Shown here one piece after another: positions 52,978 to 64,000 of a DNA stretch of 64,000 nt. The notes under the pieces were generated by a model. The model was not told where the DNA came from, did no database searches, and was given only the letters and a program-made list of their open reading frames with translations. Position numbers and translations under genes: made by a program. The first letter of the stretch is position 1; each line of letters starts with the position of its first letter. The stretch lies in the NCBI GenBank assembly GCA_033239005.1, contig BSQZ01000015.1:10433501-10497500 (forward strand), in the 5' to 3' direction. This DNA is from Lamellibrachia satsuma (Eukaryota; Annelida; Polychaeta; Sabellida; Siboglinidae).

Positions 52978-54715
52978 CACACATATATACTGCTAAAACA
53001 AGACCAACGCAATTAATTAGTAGCCGTCTTGACTATTGTAATTCACTACTAAATAATATTGCTAAAAGAGATTTGGCTAAACTCCAACGAGTACAACATT
53101 GTCTGGCAGGTGTGGTTCTCAGGGCGCCTCGGTTTTCACCATCACTACCACTACTTGAACAGTTACACTGGCTTCCTGTTACTTATCAAATTAATTTTAA
53201 GCTGTCCACTCTTACATATTGTGCTCTATCTACACAGCAACCACCTTACTTGGCTAGTCTCCTATATCTTTCAAATATCCCTAGGCAACTGAGATCATCA
53301 ATTTCACAACTTATTGTGCCTAAAACAAAACTTAACTTGGGCATATGTGCTTTCTCTGTCGCTGCGCCTAGGGTCTGGAATGAACTATCCACCACTTCGA
53401 AACCATCTGAAACTATAGCTATCTTCCGAAAAAAACTCAAGACGTATTTATTTTAAATTGCATTTCCACCATAAAACTTCGGTTGTCCCTCGTTCTGATA
53501 ATGACTTTTGTGCCTCCCTGTTCACGATTATGCTTAATGATTCTGTTTTCTTGCGCCTCTGAGCTCAGGTTCCTGATAATATAGGCGCCATAGAAGTTAA
53601 TTATTATTATTTTGTGGTTGGATTGAGTCAGTGGCAGTCTTGATGTTGTTGTAAAATATAGTGTCGTCAGCGAAGAGGCGTATTGTGGACTTAATACCGT
53701 CACCAAGATTGTTGATGTAGATTACAAATAATGTGGGACCAAAGACAGAGTTCTAAGAACTCCAGATGTGACTGCACCAGTGTACGAGTGTTGACCTTCA
53801 ACAACCACTTGTTGAATTCTGTTAATGAGGAAGTTCTGTATCCATTTGTTGGTGTTGCCTGCGATACCGTACGATTTAAGTTTGAGGAGGAGTCTCTGAT
53901 ATGGTACTCTGTCGAAGGCTTTAGACAGTTCCAAAAGGATCCTGTCCGCCTGACCACCTTTATTGATTTCACTTGCCCTGCCAGGTCGTCAGCCTTGAGG
54001 ATTAGTTGAGTTTCACAGGAGGGTTTCTTGCGGAATCCGTGTTGAGCATCTGTGATGATGTTGTTGAAGTTGAGATGACTTGTAATTTCTGACATTACGA
54101 TGTGTTCCAACAGCTTGCAACATATACTCGTCAGGGAGATGGGCCGATAGTTTGCTGCTTCGCCCCGCCTCCCTTTCTGAAGATGGGTTGGACCAGTGCA
54201 TGTTTCCATGATTGTGGGACGTGGCCGGCTGTGAGAGATCTGTTGAATAAGAGAGTCAGGGCGGGTGCGATCTCTTTAACTACACATTGGAGAATGCGAC
54301 ATGGAATATCATCTGGTCCTACAGCTTTCTTCTGATTCAGGTTTGCACACAACCTTTTCGCTGACAGTGATATCAGGCATGTCTTGATGGGTGTCATCAA
54401 GCTTGGGCATATCGTCAAGGTTTTCCATGGTGAAGATATTGCAGAACTGGTCATTGAGGATGTCAGTCTTGGCCTTACTTCCACTGTGGGTGAGCCCGTT
54501 CTTCTTGAGACCTGCTGCATCATACCTCTTGTTTTTCATAAAACGTCAGGTTTTTTGTCGTGTCTTCAGCAATCATGTCTGTCATAAACTTTTGGTAAGC
54601 TCATATGCTTACTTGCCTGGTTTCTTTATCTTGTATCTTTCCCAGTCCTTGGTCTTGTTCGTTGTTTTGGCCAGTCTGTTAGCGGCATACATCATGCCTT
54701 AATAAGAATCTCCCT
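51095..54715 (-). mobile_element. CR1/Jockey-like LINE, interrupted by an opposite L2-like LINE
   Basis: Minus-strand ORF2 pieces: KTDILNDQFCNIFT and KKAVGPDDIPCRIL (54500-54290), [20 protein letters not shown] and HGFRKKPSCETQLI (54160-54010), ELSKAFDRVPYQRLLLKLKS (53930), IRLFADDTIFYNNI (53680), break, then WQMAFD, YLGVEITENLHWGKHIQ (51550) and LGQLQLENLQSMRT with MMNKIINGLFDV (51270-51170). Multiple frameshifts. Similar in kind to the LINE at 16880-20870 but clearly older. Confidence 0.85.
51700..53605 (+). mobile_element. L2-like LINE ORF2, truncated and decayed
   Basis: Plus-strand RT motifs: NYRPISSLSFLSKF, LDLSAGFDTIDHLILLQRL, LPFGVPQGSVLGLVLFSLY, KPKLNPDKTDLIG, then RLDYCNSLLNNI, LQRVQHCLAGVVLRAPRFS, LHWLPVTYQINFKL and PRVWNELSTTSKP. 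It ends TATAGGCGCCATAGAAGTTA and ATTATTATT, an L2-type tail. A CA-rich microsatellite (52918-52985) interrupts the coding sequence. Inserted in the minus-strand LINE between its ADD box and its thumb region. Confidence 0.85.
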
Positions 54716-54944
54716 GACTATACATTCATTTATAATTATATATATTTGCTGTATTTAATATGATGGTAAAATAAATGATTCTGATTCTGATACATTTATT
54801 GAATATTTCTTAGAATAGTTCACTTTCATATCAAGTTTCATTTACGTGTATAAACCTTCGCCACTCTTGTTAAGGTGGCTTGTTCACTACTAATGACGAT
54901 GACATCCTTACAGACGTGTGGAAGTTCGTTTCACGTGTCTTCTG

Positions 54945-55215
54945 CTTCTGTTGGACTCCCTGTCTTCTCCTTCTGTGGGACTCCCTGTCTTCTGCTTCTG
55001 TGGGACTCCCTGTCTTCTCCTTCTGTGGGACTCCCTGTCTTCTCCTTCTGTGGGACTCCCTGTCTTCTTCTTCTGTGTGACTCCCTGTCCTCTGCTTCTG
55101 TGGGACTCCCTGTCTTCTGCTTCTGTGGAACTCCCTATCTTCTCCTTCTGTGGGACTCCCTGTCTTCTCCTTCTGTGGGATCCCTGTCTTCTGCTTCTGT
55201 TGGACTCCCTGTCTA
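54945..55215. repeat. 25-bp minisatellite
   Basis: About eleven units of TGTCTTCTSCTTCTGTGGGA plus CTCCC; one unit is a base short. Confidence 0.93.
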
Positions 55216-55529
55216 CCACGTTTACTCCCTCCCAGTTTGTTAAGTGGTTCTCGGTGGTTGTGGTGGACTGTTTCTTTCCATTCCTCGTGTATTATTCTCC
55301 TGGTGCATTCTCCGTCACAAGAAGGTATTGTCGAAATGATATTACAGACAGGTCTGATGGAATTTTGTCATTTCTCATGGCACCAGGTGAATGAGCTCCA
55401 CATTTTAATTATTAGCATTTGACCCCCCCAGGGCGCTTAGTAGGCCTACGAATAGCCAAATGTCTGCATTCATGGATGGTCCCTCATAGCAATATAAATG
55501 AAGTTTACGATTGATGTCGGAGCCACTTG

Positions 55530-55728
55530 GCAAACTTTTGCTGTCACAATTGGTCTCACTCGGCAAACCTTTTCTATCACACTTGGTCTCACTCGGCAAA
55601 CCTTTGCTGTCACAATTGGTCTCACTTGGCAAACCTTTGCTGTCACAATTGGTCTCACTCGGCAAACCTTTTCTATCACACTTGGTCTCACTCGGCAAAC
55701 CTTTGCTGTCACAATTGGTCTCACTTGA
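55530..55728. repeat. 33-bp minisatellite
   Basis: Six units of CTCGGCAAACCTTTGCTGTC plus ACAATTGGTCTCA; alternating units carry TTTTCTATCACACTT. The period is a multiple of three and no stop falls in several frames; not coding. 55729-56970 holds nothing recognised. Confidence 0.93.
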
Positions 55729-56971
55729 ATAAAATTACCCCAAGACCAGTTTTTACTTTAAATTCACAAGAGTCGTTTTCAGAGCAGTACAAATGAAACT
55801 GAGCAAATACTAGACATAAATGTATATTTACACAGATAAACCGTTAGATACACAATTGTATGATATATAGTGTCTGTAGAACTGTTTAGCACACAAATAG
55901 GAAGCAGGTGAATTAACACGATACGTGTAGAGTTATGATACGGACCAAATATGGCATGTGGGCACTACTATTGGATAATTTCTTGCCAAAATCGTTCCGC
56001 CGGATAAATTTTGGCTCCGAACCAAATTTATCGTGACAACTATCTCTGCTTTCAGCATTTTGTCATGCGGCTGTCTAATAGCGGCAAGGCGAACGGAGAA
56101 GCCGAGTGCGAGAGCCGTCTCCTGTCAGAACATAGTCTCTACACACACAAAACTCATCCTCCTTGGCCTCCATGCGATTGGCAACGCATCGTAACTGGGC
56201 ACCTTGCTGTCCCAAGCTAACACGAAGGGGAGCAGCATGAGCCCCAGAGGTGACACTTACCAACCATATCCCAGCCCACGGATTAAACGAGCACGGTACA
56301 TCCTACAGTACGGATCAGCTTATGCAACGCGTGCTTAATATTAGATGGCAAAGCGCAACTGTATGGTGTGTTATGAAAAAGACGATTGCATTCTACTGGT
56401 CACTACAAGAGGGCAATCAACCAACCAGTCTCCAAGCTAGTGTTTTGACTTCAAAAAAAGATTATCATCAGTTGCAATGTGTCATATGTTTGTCTGCCAT
56501 GTGTTCTAATATAACTACAGTCTGACATTGCCAGTACGAATGATTACAAGTTTGATTGAAAACATGTACAATGTTATGCCCTAACTGTTTCACTGTTGCT
56601 ATCAAAACAAGCTACTGACAACCAATACCAAGCGAGTAAACATGCATGTATAACAAACAGGGATGTCACCAGTCTTTAATATAAATTATGGTTTGACATT
56701 TGTTAACTTGCTATATTGTGTTGGTTTTGTTAGTAAATAATTAGTGGAACTAGATTCCGAATGTGGAATATCAACTGGATGTCTCGTATATGGCTGTGGA
56801 ACATTGTACTAAGTCAATCGTAACATGGATACCATCAGGATTTGTATGCAATCATATAGTTACAAATACACAACTTATTTCTATCTACAAAATTATTTAA
56901 TGATACGTGAGACTTTTTTATTTCAATATAAAGTTGCTACGAGTGTACATACATACTCGACATGCCTGGTC

Positions 56972-57046
56972 AGTGAGTGAATGAGTGAGTGAGTGAGTGA
57001 GTGAGTGAGTGAGTGAGTGAGTGAGTGAGTGAGTGAGTGAGTGAGT
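56972..57046. repeat. (GAGT)n microsatellite
   Basis: About eighteen tetranucleotide units. Confidence 0.95.
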
Positions 57047-57153
57047 TGGATATAAAACCGCGTGATAATACAGATTATTTCTTGGTGAATGTGAAGGACA
57101 TACTTTTCCAAGAACAATATAACTTAAATGTTTGACGGGTTTGTATTTATAAT

Positions 57154-59150
<1,997 letters not shown>

Positions 59151-60028
59151 ACTATTACAGGATACTAGGCAATCTGTTGGAGACACGTTGAGCACAGCTA
59201 AACGAACTACTGAGGAGCCACTCGACTGTTGCACGTATGACCATTTAGCCACCCTTTGTGTGCACCGCCGTCCCTCCCTCTAATTCAGCAGCACAAGTTT
59301 GCAAGTGGGTGTTAATTAAGCCGAACACTGTAGACCTGCCTAGCATTTCCATGAAGCACCATTCAATGTTGCGGCTCAGTGACCGCTATGGTTCTTTGTC
59401 TCGTCCGCTTTGTGCACATAGCCGTTCGCTAATGGTACCGGTTCAACCGAGCACGATTATGTAGCGGTGGTAGGCATGACACTGGCGCAGCCTTAACAGC
59501 TTTGTCAGCGGAACGAGGCGGTGGCATATGCAGCGTTGGTCCTTCGGCGGGTCAAGCTTTATGTGCAGATTAATCATCGAACGTTTGTCGACCAGATTTG
59601 TGGATGACAAAAGTGAACACTGGCCACTGGGCTAGTCTTTAGTGCGTTATTACCAGTTGAAGGTTCAGCTCACATGCCGCTGATGTTAGAGACGAAGTTT
59701 CATCGTCGGTGGAATCGACATTGTTTGGATGTTTATTAGCGCGTTGGTCCGGATTTAGACGTAGGTGTCACTTTTATGTTTCGTTTCGGGACAACTCTCG
59801 GCCTAACTGTTACGCAGGGAACGCGTCGTCGCGGAGAAATCCAACATGTTTGTTGAAATCAAAGTTCCTGTGAATGGCACAGTCTTGTTGGAGTCTACGT
59901 CGTAAAAACTTGGGTCAGTCGCCAGTTTCAGTGTACAACGAAACAACGGTTTATTCAACGACATAGGGACTGCGCGCGAGACTTTCTTTCACTGACTTCT
60001 GCCTGCACGGACATACGTCGGCAGCAAC
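59151..60028. other. Upstream region of the ankyrin-repeat gene
   Basis: No open frame or repeat of note. Base composition rises in G+C from about 59200 towards the gene. No TATA box or other promoter motif stands out. Confidence 0.4.
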
Positions 60029-61918
60029 ATGGAGCTGGACATTAATTCGGCCATCAAGAAGGGCTTCTTCCAACAGGTGCGTTTCCTCGTGCGGTTCGGT
60101 CACGGCGTGAACAAGCGTGATGCGGTGGGCCGGACGCCGCTCATTAACAGCACCTTCGTCGAAGACGAGCGTTGGGCTGTTGGCTTGGCACGCAACCTCA
60201 TTGAGAGCGGGGCCCGTGTCGGCCTGCCGGACCGCGCAGGAGTGAACGCCCTCCACTACGCCTGCATGCTTGGGCGTGCAGGGCTCGTGCAGGTATTCCT
60301 AAAAGCTATCGACTACGACCTCAACCAGCCAGACAGGTGGGAATAGCAAAAAATATTCGTTGTGCCATTAGCGTCTATATTAAAGATTTCTATTTTCTGT
60401 TCACATTTTCGATGTGATTTACAAAAAAAATATACACATTAATGCTTATCCATTCATGACATTAAAAAATCTTACAATGTATTTTGGCAGAAACCATGGA
60501 CTGTGTGTGCCGTAAGTCTTAAACCATAACTGCCATAATGTAAATAATAGAAATATGCTTGTACGCAGGAATGATTCCACCATACTTATATCGAAATCGG
60601 GCAATCAATTAATATTTCTTGAAACCCTCTCGTAATTGCTGACACGTGAAGTGTGTTAGTCATGAATAAGGAAGCAAAATATGTCCCCAGGTACGGAAAC
60701 TCGGCCCTTCACTATGCCGTGTCACGAAACAACAGCGTCGTCGTGAAGTTGCTGCTGGAGACCGCGGCCAAGTACGATCTGGCGACGGACAGAGAGAACC
60801 AATTAGGCGTGACTCCGTTGAGCCAAGCCCTCGAGTGTCAGTACGACCAATGTGTGTACTTGCTCAGTCAAGCAGGCAACGTAAATGACTCAACAGCTGA
60901 TACGACATCTGTGGAATCGCTGACTGAACAACGGCCACCCACTGACCGCATGTTGAACGGACTCGATGTTCATATCAGCGGCACATCAAAAGGACAAACT
61001 CCATCGGGTCATCTTCTCGTCCGCCGACAGCGAAGTCAGCCGGGCCGCCGGAGCAGCGAGAACGGCAACGTCATAGAATTGACGGGGACAACATTTCCGT
61101 TGGACGGCGGTTACACGGGTCGTTTCATCCGGGCGGTGAGCGCCGCCAACTTACGTAACCAGCCCGAATACATCCTGCATATGTCTCCACGTCGGTGCTT
61201 CGCCGGCGAACATCCCTGCAATCCGCTACCGTCAGCCACAGCCATCGAGGACGACGACGCCGACAACTGGAGACTGCAACTAAAGCAACTCTACACCACC
61301 TACGGCTATCAGTTCGCGCCGTCGTACCGCAAAGGGGCGCCGCCGATCGACCGGACGCTGTACGTCGATGACGAGTACGGGATACCGCGACCAATCAGCC
61401 CGAACTCGTCCGACGGCCAGAGCGATGTCATCTCAGAGCTGTCCAAACGAATGTCTCGTCGCGGTAGCGTCGTCTCCGGCAAGTTTGACTTGCCACCTAG
61501 AGTGCGCAGGAATTCGATACTGGGCATGCGCAACGGAAGGACCTCGTCAACGGCAGACAGCTCTGAGAGTGAGAGTAGCAGCTACGCGTACAAACCGAGT
61601 CGGAAGGCCGCGGCGTCTGATGACGTCATGTCTACGTCTGATAAGCAAAACAAGCACAGCAAACACGACAAGGCAGTGGCCAAGTCTGGCTCGAGCAGAT
61701 CTCGCAAGACGCAGTCGGCGGCCGACAAAAAGCATGCAGACGAGTACCCAGCAAGGCCCGTCAGTCGGACGGGACATCACGCGAAGGACGTAGTAAGTAG
61801 GGTTGGACATCATCCGAAGGACGTTGTCAGTAGGGTAGGACACCACGCAAAGGAAGCCGCCACCAATATGAACGCCGTCGCTGATCAACTGAGCGCTATA
61901 AAGGAGTATCAAGAGTAG
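60029..61918 (+). CDS. Ankyrin-repeat protein, two exons, 511 residues
   Basis: Coding exons 60029-60336 and 60691-61918; donor ACAG/GTGGGA, acceptor CCCCAG/G, phase 2 join giving Arg. Together 512 codons with stop. Residues 1-170 hold about four to five ankyrin-type repeats: DAVGRTPLINSTF, AGVNALHYACMLGRAGLVQV, YGNSALHYAVSRNNSVVVKL, LGVTPLSQALECQYDQCVYL. The rest is probably disordered apart from a NWRLQLKQLYTTYGYQFAPS segment; it is Ser/Arg-rich (SKRMSRRGSVVSG, a basophilic-kinase-like context) and ends with three 11-residue copies of the pattern SRxGHHxKDVV. Likely a cytosolic or scaffold protein; no catalytic domain. ATG at 60029 is chosen as the first in frame, in AGCAACATGG context. I do not recognise an orthologue; the layout recalls ANKRD33/34-type proteins. 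Confidence 0.82.
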
Positions 61919-62329
61919 AGAATCACAATGCAAGCCAACGGCAGGCATTGAATAATTCCGTTTTAGGTGTAACCAGGTAGTGCGACTGTTTTGCTCATTC
62001 GCACGTACGATTGTGCTGAACATAAACCACGAATATTTCGCTGTTGTATGTAATGGGTGGTGCGTAGAATATAACAATGACTATTACTGCAGAGGACTTT
62101 TACCTAGTAATAATGTTGACCGCTTTGTGGATCGATTGTGTCGAAAGTGTGGTGACGTGTGGATTACGCAAACATACATTGTTGTGATAGACCAACTGCC
62201 CGGTGATGAGCTCTAAACACAAGTGTGTTGTTGAGACAGACCAGTTGTCTATTTGTTCATGAGAGGTAAATAACATGTCAAATGCAACAATCCAAGAAAT
62301 CGGAACATCCAACCAGTCAAAGAACAATT

Positions 62330-62580
62330 GCCCATTGTTGTGCGTTAAAAATAAATGTGTTGCAGGGATGTCCAGTTGTGCAGCATTAAGCGTTAAACAC
62401 CACCGTGTAGTAGGGACAGGCTAATTACTCACTGTGTGTTAAACATAACTATTGTAGGGATAAACACATTGCTATGCGTTGAATTAAACTGATATAACAT
62501 AACTTTATATGCTATTATTGTCCAGCGTTAAATACAACACTATTTTTGGGTTATACATTTACCAGTGTTGCGCGTTATAC
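62330..62580. repeat. Degenerate satellite, left part
   Basis: Irregular copies of TTGTTGTGCGTTAAA...TGTGTTG(T/C)AGGGATG...CCA-like sequence, related to the regular array at 63778-64000. Between the ankyrin gene stop and here (61919-62329) nothing else is recognised. Confidence 0.6.
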
Positions 62581-62734
62581 CAAACTGGATATAGTCCAAG
62601 CATTCAGAGAGAAAATACGGGTAGATATCACACAACTTACAAATACCTAAAACAAGAGTCATTAAGAAATCCCGGCCCGGTGACAACAGAAAAAACATCA
62701 AAACACAAAATGGCCGCCCAAAATAATATGACTG

Positions 62735-63200
62735 CCAATTCATCCAACTCATCTCTGATAGGACACTGTTGGATTGACTCTAGGGTTTGGTCATTGATTT
62801 TGGACGGTCGGTTTAGCAGCGTCGCGTAGTAATCCTTCCAGCGGCTCAGGATGTCCAGTTTGCTGGTCAACAGAGGATTTCCATCAGCGGCCAGCATCGG
62901 GCTGCTTGTAGGTCGGCGCGGCCCGTAAATACAGTAAACAGTTTTCAGCGACTGAAATACTCCCCTGGAGTCGCCTCGATCAGAAAGTACTTGCACTTCG
63001 TCGACTTTCGCGTCCCACCAGCTGTCTTCTATGGGTCGTAGTTTGCGACGAAGCTTCGACTTGGTTTGTGCATGGTGTTGTATCGCAGCTTGCGACTGAA
63101 TGTTGCTAAGACGTTCCTGAAGTGCAGCGCGTTTATCGCGAAGAAGTGTTTCTATCGCTGGATCGTTGTAATCAAACCAATCTCGACAATGGTCGAAAAA
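62735..63200 (-). pseudogene. RTE-like LINE ORF fragment
   Basis: Minus-strand reading: [96 protein letters not shown]. This is the linker between endonuclease and RT in RTE/SR2-like elements ('WFDEND..I..LL..K', 'DSWW..K..E.Q', 'LL..K..IL.RW..HF..LLNRPS'). Only this linker is present. It interrupts the satellite. Confidence 0.8.
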
Positions 63201-63289
63201 TACAAATGCTATTACTACCAAGGTAAACACTTTCCCAAAATACATGTCACCCTGGTATGCACACAGCATATATCGTTTTCTAAATCACC

Positions 63290-63521
<232 letters not shown>

Positions 63522-63777
63522 CAACAACTGTCGAATGTAACTGCACATGTGTGCTATGTTTTCATAAAAAGACTCTGTAACAACGTGCCTCTGTATACAA
63601 CTAGCCCCGGTCTTCCCCACTGATGGCATATTGTGGTGAAGTAAGCACTGTAACTTTGACAACATAATTGCATATATGTTGTAATTAAACAAGCGCGCGC
63701 ACACATGTACACGCGCGCAAACACGCGCGCGCACACAATGCATAACCACCCATAATTGCATGGCTATGTTGCACGTG

Positions 63778-64000
63778 CACGGGAATTGTCCCTTACCCAG
63801 TTAGTGTTGTGCGTTAAACTTAGCTGTGTTGTGGCGGTATGCCAATTGTCCAGTGTTGTGCGCTAAACTTAGCTGTGTTAGGGCGGTATGCCAATTGTCC
63901 AGTGTTGTGCATGCATTAAACATAGCTGTGTTAGGGCGGTATGCCCATTGTCCAGTGTTGTGCGTTAAACATAGCTGTGTTGTGGCGGTATGCCAATTGT
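63778..64000. repeat. ~49-bp satellite, right part
   Basis: Four to five units of GTGTTGTGCGTTAAACWTAG, CTGTGTTRKGGCGGTATGCC, AATTGTCCA (49 bp; one unit is 53 bp). It continues past the window edge. Confidence 0.93.

Overview
This is metazoan nuclear DNA: spliceosomal introns with GT/AG borders, a glycogen debranching enzyme gene of animal type, a two-exon ankyrin-repeat gene, and many non-LTR retrotransposons, an LTR retrotransposon, hAT, piggyBac-like and pogo-like DNA transposons, micro- and minisatellites. The mix of LINE types (CR1/Jockey-like, L2-like, RTE-like) and the very dense minisatellites suggest a marine invertebrate; the species cannot be named from the window. There are no operons, CRISPR arrays or prokaryotic signals.

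The left 40 kb is one gene on the minus strand, AGL (glycogen debranching enzyme, 4-alpha-glucanotransferase/amylo-alpha-1,6-glucosidase). I could place the start codon (40201) and sixteen consecutive exon positions down to 1042. Every junction has GT/AG borders and compatible phase, giving 974 codons, about the first two thirds of the protein. The C-terminal glucosidase catalytic part lies beyond base 1. All four GH13 signature regions of the transferase domain are visible. Two features are unusual. First, the exon after the third GH13 acid exists as three diverged, phase 0-0 tandem copies (11511-11663, 10546-10680, 8147-8302), a candidate set of alternatively spliced or mutually exclusive exons. 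Second, the acceptor plus first 59 bases of the exon at 2884-3112 have been amplified into a 75-bp minisatellite (3113-3290 and 6235-7295), and at least one upstream copy is an in-frame alternative acceptor.

AGL introns hold most of the rest. The 3113-7591 intron has a 28-bp array open in all six frames, a 53-bp array and a hAT dimerisation-domain fossil. The 11664-21637 intron is a nest: a hAT element inserted in a 40-bp minisatellite, a gypsy-type LTR element (gag and integrase kept, reverse transcriptase lost) inserted in the hAT, and a CR1/Jockey-like LINE inserted in the minisatellite. A piggyBac-like element, an RTE-like LINE fragment and splice-donor-like arrays fill 21.8-26.5 kb. Intron 1 (32159-40119) holds a decayed DUF7869-like gene and an RTE-like LINE split by an L2/SINE tail, a pogo-like MITE and a hAT-type element with 6-bp target duplications.

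From 40.2 to 60 kb the window is mostly intergenic: a 2.9-kb pogo-TIR element carrying an N-terminal piece of the DUF7869-associated family, an inverted-repeat pair, a 24-bp array, a CR1/Jockey-like LINE split by an opposite-strand L2-like LINE, and a 2-kb element with ~340-bp inverted terminal arms. The ankyrin-repeat gene (plus strand, 60029-61918, 511 residues) is the only other intact host gene I can support. The right end is a degenerate ~49-bp satellite interrupted by an RTE-like LINE fragment and TA microsatellites.
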